A stretch of DNA of 64,000 bases. Origin: Pseudomaricurvus alkylphenolicus (lineage in GTDB: Bacteria; Pseudomonadota; Gammaproteobacteria; Pseudomonadales; Cellvibrionaceae). The stretch is taken from the NCBI RefSeq assembly GCF_011683955.1, contig NZ_JAAQPI010000016.1:123780-187779 (forward strand), written 5' to 3'. Of the stretch, positions 48,232 through 56,288 are shown piece by piece. The number at the start of each line of letters is the position of its first letter. Position 1 is the first letter of the stretch. The position numbers were made by a program, and so were the translations under genes. The notes beneath the pieces are model-generated. The model was not told where the DNA came from. It did no database searches and was given only the letters and a program-made list of their open reading frames with translations.

Positions 48232-48885
48232 ATGCTCTACGACGGATTGGTCATCGCAATAGCCGCCATTGGTGTGATTGCGCTGTTATGGGCGGTAAAG
48301 ACCCTGTTCAAACCAGGCTGGTTACTGGGATGGCTGAAGGGGACTTTTGGTTTGATGCTGCTGCTATGGGCCCTGGTCATGGCATTTATGGCCTGGGACA
48401 TAGTCAGCTACAAAGAGTTATTGGCGGAAAAAACCATCGCCACTATCAACTTCAGAAAACTTGGTGATCAGCACTATCGCGCGGTTTTGGTCAGTGGTGG
48501 CGGCCAGGAAGAAGCCTACGAGTTACGCGGCGACCAATGGCAACTCGATGCCCGTATTTTCAAGTGGAGCAAAGCCATGGCGAAGCTGGGTTTCAAACCC
48601 ACCTACCGACTCGATCGCCTGGCCGGGCGATATTATTCCTTGGACAAAGAACGCAGCAGCGACCGTACGGTGTATAGCCTTAGTGAAAGCCTGACCAGTG
48701 TGGATGTCTGGGAATGGTTCAACTACTTCGATAAAAATGTGCCCTGGCTCGATGCCCAATACGGCAGTGCCACCTTTGTTCCAATGACCGATGGCGCCTT
48801 GTACGAAATCCGGTTGTCGCACACCGGGCTGTTATCGCGACCACTTAATCAGGCGGCTAAAGACGCCGTCAACCACTGGCAGTAA
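48232..48885 (+). CDS. Inner-membrane protein of unknown function
   Basis: 217 residues with two N-terminal membrane helices (VIAIAAIGVIALLWAV and GTFGLMLLLWALVMAFMAW) and a soluble C-terminal domain of about 145 residues (INFRKLGDQHYRAVLVSGGGQEEAYELRGDQWQLDARIFKW). Similar proteins follow nudC in Pseudomonas and are sometimes labelled as efflux-related, but I see no transporter motif and make no functional claim. It lies in a same-strand run nudC, this gene, sohB. Confidence 0.72.
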   Translation: MLYDGLVIAIAAIGVIALLWAVKTLFKPGWLLGWLKGTFGLMLLLWALVMAFMAWDIVSYKELLAEKTIATINFRKLGDQHYRAVLVSGGGQEEAYELRGDQWQLDARIFKWSKAMAKLGFKPTYRLDRLAGRYYSLDKERSSDRTVYSLSESLTSVDVWEWFNYFDKNVPWLDAQYGSATFVPMTDGALYEIRLSHTGLLSRPLNQAAKDAVNHWQ

Positions 48886-48919
48886 ACCCAATCTCATCAT
48901 CAATCATGGAGTCCAATCG

Positions 48920-49984
48920 TTGGAGTTTTTAGCTGAATACGGCATGTTCCTGGCCAAATCCGTGACCTTAATCGTTACGATCGTAATTATTCTCGGCCTG
49001 CTGGTTGCCTTCGGGCAGCGCAATAAAGGTTCTGACAAAGGCCATATTGAGGTCACTCGTCTTAATGATCGCTTTGAAACCGACAAAGAGATCATGATGG
49101 ACGCGGTGTTGGAGCCCGAGGATCGCAAGGAACTCCTGAAACAGGAAGAGAAGCGCCAGAAGCAGGAAAAAAAGGACAAAAAGCAGCGTGCCAAGCAGGC
49201 CTCCGATGATAAGCAAAGCGAACGTCGCAAACGTGTCTATGTGCTGGATTTTCACGGTGACATCCGCGCCTCAGCGGTGGACCACCTGCGAGAGGAAATC
49301 AGTGGGGTTCTGACGCTGGCGGAAAGCTGCGACGAAGTTGTGGTACGCCTCGAAAGTGGTGGCGGTATGGTTCACAGCTACGGACTGGCCTCCAGCCAAT
49401 TGGACCGTATCAAGAAAAAAGGCATTCCACTCACCGTCTGCGTAGACAAGGTGGCGGCCAGCGGCGGCTATATGATGGCCTGTGTTGCGGACCGCATCCT
49501 TGCGGCACCCTTTGCCATCATGGGTTCTATTGGTGTGGTGGCACAGCTCCCGAATTTCCATCGATTGCTGAAAAAGCACGATATCGACTTCGAACTGTTG
49601 ACCGCTGGAGAACATAAACGCACCCTGACAATGTTTGGTGAAAACACAGACAAAGATCGCGAGAAGTTTGTCGAAGATCTGGAAGACACCCACGACCTGT
49701 TCAAGGCCTTCGTCAGTGAACATCGCGATGTTGTGGATATTCAGCAAGTCGCCAATGGCGATGTCTGGTTTGGACGCCGTGCCCTGGACAAGCAGTTGGT
49801 CGACGAATTGATGACCAGCGATGAATATATTCATCAATGTGCCGAAAACGCAGATGTTTACGAAGTGGAATTTGTGCTCAAAAAGAGTATTCAGGAGAAA
49901 CTCGGCTTTGCGGCCCAAGGAGCCGCAGACCGGTTGTTGCTGACCTGGATAGAACGCCTGAGAAGTGCCCGATACTTCTCTTGA
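48920..49984 (+). CDS. sohB: Membrane serine peptidase SohB
   Basis: 354 residues from a TTG start at 48920 (GGAG 8 bases upstream); this yields the SohB-type N-terminus (M)EFLAEYGMFLAKS followed by one membrane helix. A basic/acidic linker (residues 80-115) leads to the S49 peptidase domain. The catalytic serine is in KVAASGGYMMACVAD, and the Lys partner lies in the later segment typical of this family. SohB is a signal-peptide-peptidase-A relative of uncertain substrate. A longer open frame from 48791 overlaps the previous gene and is not supported. Confidence 0.92.
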   Translation: MEFLAEYGMFLAKSVTLIVTIVIILGLLVAFGQRNKGSDKGHIEVTRLNDRFETDKEIMMDAVLEPEDRKELLKQEEKRQKQEKKDKKQRAKQASDDKQSERRKRVYVLDFHGDIRASAVDHLREEISGVLTLAESCDEVVVRLESGGGMVHSYGLASSQLDRIKKKGIPLTVCVDKVAASGGYMMACVADRILAAPFAIMGSIGVVAQLPNFHRLLKKHDIDFELLTAGEHKRTLTMFGENTDKDREKFVEDLEDTHDLFKAFVSEHRDVVDIQQVANGDVWFGRRALDKQLVDELMTSDEYIHQCAENADVYEVEFVLKKSIQEKLGFAAQGAADRLLLTWIERLRSARYFS

Positions 49985-50011
49985 GACAAAATGTGTAAGA
50001 GGTAAATCAAC

Positions 50012-51010
50012 ATGAGTGAGATGTTCAAAGCCCTGTGGGTCACCGAAAGTGGAGAAGACAGTTTCGAACAGTCCATTGTGGAACGTTCCCTGTCAGACCT
50101 GCCGGACCACCCGCTGTTAATCAAAGTGGCTTATTCATCCCTGAATTATAAAGACGCGTTGTCCGCGCACGGTAATCGCGGAGTCACCAGACAATACCCG
50201 CACACACCCGGCATCGATGCGGCCGGAACCGTAATCAGTGACACTAGTGGTCGCTTCCAGGAAGGCGATAAAGTGATCGTAACCGGCTATGATCTGGGCA
50301 TGAACACTGCCGGTGGCTTGGGTGAGTACATTCGTATTCCCAGCGAATGGGCGATTCACTGCCCACAAGGCCTGAGTCTGCGCGAAGCGATGATTTACGG
50401 TACCGCCGGACTGACCGCGGCGCTGTGCATTAACAAGCTGCGCACAGCCGGGGCCAAGCCCGATGACGGAGACGTTGCCGTCACCGGCGCTACCGGCGGG
50501 GTGGGGTCCATGGCGCTGGCCATGCTCTCTAAACTGGGTTTCAATGTCGCCGCCGTTACCGGCAAGTTGGAGGCCAGCGAGTCACTCTCCAAGCAGGGCG
50601 CCAGCAAAGTAATCGACCGCGGCAGCCTGGACGAGCTGGCGGCCAAACCCATGGCCAAACCCCAGTGGGCCCACGCTGTAGACTGCCTGGGCGGGGACTA
50701 TCTGTTCTCACTGGTCAAGGCACTGCAGTACGGTGGCAGTGTCGCCGCCTGTGGCCTGGCAGCAGCCTCCAACTTCAAAGCCAACGTCTTTCCCTTTATT
50801 CTTCGCAACGTCAACTTACTGGGTGTCGACAGTGTAGAGTTGCCTCTGGCAGTCAAACAGCAAGTATGGGAACAACTGGCCGACGAACTGAAGTTACCGC
50901 AGCTGGGCAGTATGGCGCAGGAAATCTCTCTGGAACAGGTACCTCAGTATTTGGACCAGATCTTTAACGGCCACGCACTGGGCCGCTATCTGGTCAAGGT
51001 AGGTTCATAA
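50012..51010 (+). CDS. acuI: Acryloyl-CoA reductase / YhdH-family oxidoreductase
   Basis: 332-residue medium-chain dehydrogenase/reductase without catalytic zinc ligands. Landmarks are SSLNYKDALSAHGNRG, TPGIDAAGTV, the NADPH loop VTGATGGVGSMALAML and GGSVAACGLA. AcuI reduces acryloyl-CoA to propionyl-CoA, which detoxifies DMSP-derived acrylate in marine bacteria; YhdH of E. coli is the same family. Whether DMSP use occurs here cannot be judged, as no dmd or ddd gene is in the window. AGAGG precedes the ATG. Confidence 0.87.
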   Translation: MSEMFKALWVTESGEDSFEQSIVERSLSDLPDHPLLIKVAYSSLNYKDALSAHGNRGVTRQYPHTPGIDAAGTVISDTSGRFQEGDKVIVTGYDLGMNTAGGLGEYIRIPSEWAIHCPQGLSLREAMIYGTAGLTAALCINKLRTAGAKPDDGDVAVTGATGGVGSMALAMLSKLGFNVAAVTGKLEASESLSKQGASKVIDRGSLDELAAKPMAKPQWAHAVDCLGGDYLFSLVKALQYGGSVAACGLAAASNFKANVFPFILRNVNLLGVDSVELPLAVKQQVWEQLADELKLPQLGSMAQEISLEQVPQYLDQIFNGHALGRYLVKVGS

Positions 51011-51016
51011 TCGGAT

Positions 51017-51295
51017 TCAGTCGAGGTACTTGTCACAAGCCTCATTGATTTCCGCTTCAATACTGGGCGCGAAGGATCGCGCCAACAGGCTCAGCTTGAC
51101 TTCGACAGTGAGGGTATCTTCCCCGCTCACCAATTCGCCTTTACTGCCACTGATATGTCGGTATTGTATGCTGTTGCCACGAATGGTTTTGCTCCCACCA
51201 ATTTGTGCAATCAGTTTATCCGTAATTTTTTCTGCCAGTTCCTGGCACTTCTGCTGTCCCAGCTGGTGATTGCGCTTAATATAGATTCTGCTCAC
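51017..51295 (-). CDS. Polyhydroxyalkanoic acid system family protein
   Basis: 92-residue protein of the PHA granule region family (PF09650 type), with MSRIYIKRNHQLGQQKCQELAEKI and VEVKLSLLARSFAPSIEAEI. The start is a GTG with AGGAG 6 bases away. Function is not known; members are linked to polyhydroxyalkanoate genes, which are absent from the window. It is the last gene of the minus-strand group, 6 bp from the convergent acuI stop. Confidence 0.8.
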   Translation of the reverse strand: MSRIYIKRNHQLGQQKCQELAEKITDKLIAQIGGSKTIRGNSIQYRHISGSKGELVSGEDTLTVEVKLSLLARSFAPSIEAEINEACDKYLD

Positions 51296-51327
51296 GAACT
51301 CTCCTCATACCGCTTTGTTCTTATCGA

Positions 51328-52227
51328 TCAGCTGACCGAAAGGAGGTAGCTTAACAAAAATGGTAGCAGAATAAAGGAAAGCAGTGTCGACGCCACTACC
51401 AGACCAGCGACGGCCTGTGGATCCCGCTCGTACTTCAGTGCAAACAGGTAATTAAAGACAGCCGCGGGCATTGCTGATTGCAGAACAATCACGTTGCGCT
51501 CCAGCCCGTCGATACCCATCCAACGACAAATCAACCAGGCGGAAAACACGCCTCCCAATACCCGTACGCTGCTGAGAATCAATGCCCGATGCCAGAAATT
51601 CACCTTCAGACTGGCCAGTGACACACCGAGGGTCATCAACATGAGCGGGATGGTGATATTACCCAACAGCTCCACGGTAATACTCGCCCACACAGGCAGC
51701 GCCCATTGTTGCGAGGCAAACAGGATCGCTAACACCGTGGCGAAAAACAGCGGTTGTCGTGCGATATCGGCCGCGGCAGAGGACAGACCTTGCTCGGCTC
51801 CCCGCACGATCACGATTCCCAGCGTCAGATGGGCCACCATCATAAATACAAAATACACCAGACCCAGTGCCAGACCGGCTTCACCAAAGGCAAACAGACA
51901 CAGCGGCAGCCCCACATTGCCGCAGTTGGGGAACAGTAGCGGAGGCAAGTGTGCGGGGATGCCGAGATTCATGATGCGCAGGCAGAGGAATCCGACCACC
52001 AAAGTAAACAACAACACCAACGAAGCGGCAGCCAACAACTGCAGCACCCCGCCAAGTTGCAACTCAGTGCTGCCCAGACTGCTGAGTATCAGGCAGGGGG
52101 CACCGATATTCATTACCAGCCGGCTGATAAAATCGGCAGGGTAGCGGTGTCCTCTTCGGACCCACATAAATCCGATGCCGGTGCAAACCAGAATCGGCGC
52201 AATGACAGAGAAAAGTTGATTTAACAT
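51328..52227 (-). CDS. AEC-family transporter (auxin efflux carrier type)
   Basis: 299 residues with about ten membrane helices in two repeats. PTLVCTGIGF-like start (APILVCTGIGFMWVRRG), NCGNVGLPLCLFAFGEAG and the C-terminal LQSAMPAAVFNYLFALKY are family landmarks. Bacterial AEC proteins export or exchange small organic acids such as malate. It lies 52 bp after the AAHS-type MFS gene on the same strand and might handle a related organic acid, which is inference. Confidence 0.88.
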   Translation of the reverse strand: MLNQLFSVIAPILVCTGIGFMWVRRGHRYPADFISRLVMNIGAPCLILSSLGSTELQLGGVLQLLAAASLVLLFTLVVGFLCLRIMNLGIPAHLPPLLFPNCGNVGLPLCLFAFGEAGLALGLVYFVFMMVAHLTLGIVIVRGAEQGLSSAAADIARQPLFFATVLAILFASQQWALPVWASITVELLGNITIPLMLMTLGVSLASLKVNFWHRALILSSVRVLGGVFSAWLICRWMGIDGLERNVIVLQSAMPAAVFNYLFALKYERDPQAVAGLVVASTLLSFILLPFLLSYLLSVS

Positions 52228-52279
52228 GGGCGCGGATAATAGGGGAATCCTCCGCGCCCGCCAACCGGTTTATGGCTTG

Positions 52280-53596
52280 CTATTGAACCTTGAGTCGAAA
52301 CGCAAGCAATCCAGCCAACGCCATGGGTACAGCAAAGATATAGAAATTCAGCTCCATGGACATACCCATGGCGATAAAGATGCCACCCACATAGGGGCCA
52401 ACCACCGCACCGAAACGCCCCAGCCCGATGGCCCACCCAACACCCGTGGTTCGCACCTCAGTAGGGTAAATTTTGGCCGCAACCGCATAAAGCCCCGTAA
52501 ATCCGCCCTGTAACAGGAAACCGATCACCGCCAGGCTGACGAGCAGGGGTAGATGATCCGCCAAGGTGGCAAAGGCCGTCATGGTGATAGCGGCGCCACA
52601 CAGAAACACCGCAATCAGCTGCGACAGAGAACGACCCGCCGCCATCCAACCCAGCATCAGTATGCCGATGACTCCCCCGCCATTAAAGGCAACGGCACCG
52701 TAGACCCCCTGAGCTTCAGACAAACCCGAGTTGATCACCAGCTTCGGTACCCAACTCATCAGGAAATACAGACTGATAAAGCAAAAGAAAAAGGTCGACC
52801 ACAACTGCAGGGTGCGGGCGCGACGCTCAGGCGTCAGCAGACTGAAAACACTGGCCTTGCTTGCCTCGGTAGCCGCAGGGGCTGCAGGCAGCTCCTTTAA
52901 TGGCTCCTTATCCATCTTCACCAAAGCGTCATTGATTTTCTCCAATGCTCCGGGAGGTCGCTTGGTGATCAGGAATTGCAGAGACTCCGGCACCCACAGA
53001 TACACGACGGCGACCATCAGCAGAGTTGCTACACCACCAACGAAGAAAATACTGGGCCAGCCATATTCCGTTAGCAGCGGTGCGGCAATAAAGCCCCCCA
53101 TAGTGGCCCCAAGAGGATAACCGGCAGTGATGCTGACCACGGTTAAACTGCGATACCTGGCAGGCGTATACTCCGACGTAATGGTGGCAAGACTTGCCAA
53201 CATGCTGCCGACACCAAGCCCGGTAATGGCCCGAAGTATAACCAGCTGCCACAGGGCCGTCGTGTACCCGGTGAGAACCATACTGGCCCCAATCGCCAAT
53301 ACGCAGATTAACAGCATATTGCGCCGACCGATGACATCGGAATAGGGGGCGAGGAACATCGCCCCCAACATCATTCCGGCAAGTGCCGTGCTAAACACGA
53401 TACCCAATTGTTGCGGCGGGATTTGCAAAGACTCACCAATGCTGTGCGCGGTAAACGCCATTGCGGTCACATCAAAGCCGTCCAACATGTTAAGGATCAA
53501 TGCAATAACGATAATCGTAATTTGAGCCGAGGAAATACCCTGGCGATCCATGACATCGTCGATCATGGACAGGGTGGTGGTTGGGCTGCCAGCCAT
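52280..53596 (-). CDS. AAHS-type MFS transporter (aromatic acid:H+ symporter family)
   Basis: 438 residues, 12 membrane helices. LNMLDGFDVTAMAFTAHSI is the first-helix signature of aromatic acid:proton symporters (PcaK/BenK type), followed by the cytoplasmic loop motif DVIGRRNMLL and RAITGLGVGSMLAS. The ATG has GGGAG 8 bases upstream and lies 21 bp after the penicillin-acylase-like gene, so the two are very likely co-transcribed. A role in taking up an aromatic acid released by that acylase is a reasonable inference. The family is established for 4-hydroxybenzoate, protocatechuate and similar acids. Confidence 0.88.
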   Translation of the reverse strand: MAGSPTTTLSMIDDVMDRQGISSAQITIIVIALILNMLDGFDVTAMAFTAHSIGESLQIPPQQLGIVFSTALAGMMLGAMFLAPYSDVIGRRNMLLICVLAIGASMVLTGYTTALWQLVILRAITGLGVGSMLASLATITSEYTPARYRSLTVVSITAGYPLGATMGGFIAAPLLTEYGWPSIFFVGGVATLLMVAVVYLWVPESLQFLITKRPPGALEKINDALVKMDKEPLKELPAAPAATEASKASVFSLLTPERRARTLQLWSTFFFCFISLYFLMSWVPKLVINSGLSEAQGVYGAVAFNGGGVIGILMLGWMAAGRSLSQLIAVFLCGAAITMTAFATLADHLPLLVSLAVIGFLLQGGFTGLYAVAAKIYPTEVRTTGVGWAIGLGRFGAVVGPYVGGIFIAMGMSMELNFYIFAVPMALAGLLAFRLKVQ

Positions 53597-53617
53597 AGTG
53601 AACTCCCGCGACAGTGG

Positions 53618-56191
53618 TTATTTTGTTGTGTTTGGCGATGAAACGTGAAGAACCTCTTCACTCGCGATCTTCAGTTCCGCCCGGTTGAATCCCAGACGTT
53701 TCTTGCCGTAGCTCTGATAGAGTTTAAGCTGGTCGTCGTGGTGCGGACTGCGTTTGCCGGAGGCATTGATAAACCCACTCTGCCCCGGGCCAAACACATC
53801 CCAGGCTTCGATATGGGTGCCTCGAGCAACGAACAGGTTGTTTTCGGAACCACGGTTCTGGATCACCGGCAAATCATAATGGGCGCTGTCCAAGGCTTGC
53901 GGAATACCACGAAAATTGGTGGTGACAAATTCCAGCGGATAGGGTTTAACCCGCCAGGAGTTCACGTCTTCTCCCTGTATTTTCAACAACTCAGACACAG
54001 CAGTTCGGAATGCCGCCGCAATCACCTTGTGCGGATTTTTTCCATTGAAAAAGTCATAGGACAGCGGAGCACCGCTTTCAAGGGCATCGAGATTTCGAAT
54101 CAGGGCCTTGGTACCGGGTTGCAGGTTAACGCTACCAGTGGAAGCAACTGTCGGTTGTCCGGTGGGAGCAAAACGATACAGATAACGTTCGCCGATATCG
54201 TCTTTAAGAGTCTGTTGTAACAACTGTTTTAGCCAACGCTCAAAGATCGCTGCGCCCGCGCCGTCAAATTGACCGTCCTGATCTTGATCCCTCCAGTAGC
54301 CGTCCCAACTCTTGAACGCTTGCAGAGCCTGCGTTTCCTGTCGAGAAAGCTGTGCCAAAGACAGTGCCTGTAGCAGCCGTGGTTTGAGGTAAGCCAGATT
54401 GACGTCCTCATGGGAGGCGCGGTCATTGATCTGCCAGACTTGTTCGGTCGTGTGAGAGGAACGTGACGTAATTTCGTCGATCAACACATCGGCCCGGTCG
54501 CCTCGTCCCCAAGTCAACCACCACAGATCGGGGCTGGCCCAGTTGGCGCCGGGGCGGTTGTTCCAGTTCACCAGGTAATTCTGGCTGGGGTTATAAACGC
54601 TGGGGTTGTCAGAGCCCGGCCGCATGCCTTGCCAGTCGAATTCACCGGTACCGGGAACAGGCAGACGGGTATCATGACTGTCGACACGCACGGGATAGTG
54701 ACCACCATGGCGATAACGCATGTTGCCGTGTTTATCCATAATGTAAAAGTTGATGTTGGTGGCAATGCGTTCCAACACCGGTTGTACCTGTTTAATATCC
54801 TTGATCTTGGCTAGATCGATCCATCCCAGCAGCGACTGCACTTCTTTGCCTTCCCAGGCTCTGGCCTTGGCGTAAGCAATACCCTTGTCTGCGTCGAGTT
54901 TTTGAATCATCCCGTGAATACTGCGTCTTGCAACAACGGTAACGGGTTTTTCATCTTTGACGGCGATGGTTTCCGTCCAGCGATCAAAGCTGCGGTATTG
55001 GCCCTGGTGCAGGTATTGCTCCCGGTTATCGGGATTGAGTTGTTCAACGAAAATGTCCACCTGATCACCAAAGCCCGCGGTGCTGCCCCAACCGATGTGA
55101 TTGTTGTGGGCAAACAACATGGACGGCAGTGCCAGCAGGGTGTTACCGACCAAGTCAAAGTCCCCACCGTGCAAGCCAACCCCGTAAACATAGGAGGGAC
55201 TTGACCAGCCAAACTGGGGGCCATTGACCAGAACTCCTTCAGCACCGTTCAGGCGCTCGCCATTGACCATCCAGAGGTTGCTGGCGGAACCAAAGCCGGG
55301 CGTTCCTGTAGTGCCACGATCTCGAAACTGTTGTGCCAGCAGCAGCTGGTTGTCACCGTCGACGAGGGTCGGTGCACGATTGCTCTCGGGGTTGTGAATC
55401 AGGCGTGGTATATCCACTCCGGTGTGTTTGAATACATCGAGATAGCGGGGTGCTTGCGAGTTTGATGACGCTTCGGCCTCACCCGCTCTGGGTACAGTCG
55501 TCGGAGACTGCACATCATAAAGCCACTTGGTGGCGGAAAAGATATTCCAGGCCTGCGTCTTGCCGTGTTGACTATGCAAGTCCTGGAGCAACTGCAGGTT
55601 CTCGATTTCAGTATTAAAGTCGGAATAACGGTGTGCAATGGAACCGGCAAACAACATGGCCACATCAGCGGCCGTCCAGGGTTCGGGCTCGAACCCGAAG
55701 CGAGTGAACTCCAAGGGCAGCAATTCAGTCTGATTGCCCGCAATTTTCTCCAGGTAGCTGTTAATACCATTGGCATAGCCTGCGAGCACTTCTTGTTTGG
55801 CGGGTTGCAGCTGCTCAACCTGTTGCGCAACACTGCGGCTGTCATAGCTGGTGCGGATAAAGCGATCGAAATCCACATAGTCTTTGCCCAATACTTCCGC
55901 GACCTGTCCTTTGGCGGTGCGGCGTAACATCTCCAACTGAAACAGCCGGTCTTGAGCCACTGCGTAACCGTACCCGAAGAACACACCGTAATTACTCTCG
56001 GCAAAAATGTGAGGCACGCCATAGTCGTCTCGAACCAATCGCACCTCGGAGCTTTTTTGTGCATCAGCTTGCGCCACGTGCCCCGGTTCCGACAGCGTGC
56101 TGGTGCCACAGCCGGTTGCGGTGATTAGCGTTGCCGCCAGGGTTGTTACTATGATCGGATTTTTCCCAAACTTCAGACGCCGGCTCAACAT
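53618..56191 (-). CDS. Penicillin G acylase-like Ntn hydrolase
   Basis: 857 residues from the ATG at 56191 (AGAGG upstream), starting with a signal peptide that ends in a possible lipobox (ITATGC). The alpha region includes VRLVRDDYGVPHIFA and GYGYAVAQDRLFQLEMLRR. Autocleavage is expected before Ser304 (GSA|SNLWMVNG), and the following VNGPQFGWSSPSYVYG, FAHNNHIGWGSTAGFGDQVDI and NWNN match the beta chain of E. coli penicillin G acylase, including the oxyanion-hole asparagine. The C-terminal AWDVFGPGQSGFI and EEVLHV are shared too. So it should cleave N-acyl, probably arylacetyl, amides in the periplasm. It lies between a TonB receptor and an aromatic-acid-type transporter. Confidence 0.93.
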   Translation of the reverse strand: MLSRRLKFGKNPIIVTTLAATLITATGCGTSTLSEPGHVAQADAQKSSEVRLVRDDYGVPHIFAESNYGVFFGYGYAVAQDRLFQLEMLRRTAKGQVAEVLGKDYVDFDRFIRTSYDSRSVAQQVEQLQPAKQEVLAGYANGINSYLEKIAGNQTELLPLEFTRFGFEPEPWTAADVAMLFAGSIAHRYSDFNTEIENLQLLQDLHSQHGKTQAWNIFSATKWLYDVQSPTTVPRAGEAEASSNSQAPRYLDVFKHTGVDIPRLIHNPESNRAPTLVDGDNQLLLAQQFRDRGTTGTPGFGSASNLWMVNGERLNGAEGVLVNGPQFGWSSPSYVYGVGLHGGDFDLVGNTLLALPSMLFAHNNHIGWGSTAGFGDQVDIFVEQLNPDNREQYLHQGQYRSFDRWTETIAVKDEKPVTVVARRSIHGMIQKLDADKGIAYAKARAWEGKEVQSLLGWIDLAKIKDIKQVQPVLERIATNINFYIMDKHGNMRYRHGGHYPVRVDSHDTRLPVPGTGEFDWQGMRPGSDNPSVYNPSQNYLVNWNNRPGANWASPDLWWLTWGRGDRADVLIDEITSRSSHTTEQVWQINDRASHEDVNLAYLKPRLLQALSLAQLSRQETQALQAFKSWDGYWRDQDQDGQFDGAGAAIFERWLKQLLQQTLKDDIGERYLYRFAPTGQPTVASTGSVNLQPGTKALIRNLDALESGAPLSYDFFNGKNPHKVIAAAFRTAVSELLKIQGEDVNSWRVKPYPLEFVTTNFRGIPQALDSAHYDLPVIQNRGSENNLFVARGTHIEAWDVFGPGQSGFINASGKRSPHHDDQLKLYQSYGKKRLGFNRAELKIASEEVLHVSSPNTTK

Positions 56192-56246
56192 ACGACTGAA
56201 ACCTCTTATTATCGTTTGAATATGAAAGTGATTGGAACTTTTGGCA

Positions 56247-56274
56247 CCCGGAAGGCAGTTCACTGCCTCCCGGG
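56247..56274 (-). terminator. Strong hairpin between second TonB receptor and acylase gene
   Basis: CCCGG-G-AGGCAGT pairs with ACTGCCT-T-CCGGG around GA (12 pairs, one mismatch). Only AAAAG follows rather than a T-run, so it could be an mRNA processing or stabilising site that sets a ratio between receptor and acylase rather than a full terminator. Confidence 0.5.
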
Positions 56275-56288
56275 AAGGAGGGACAACC

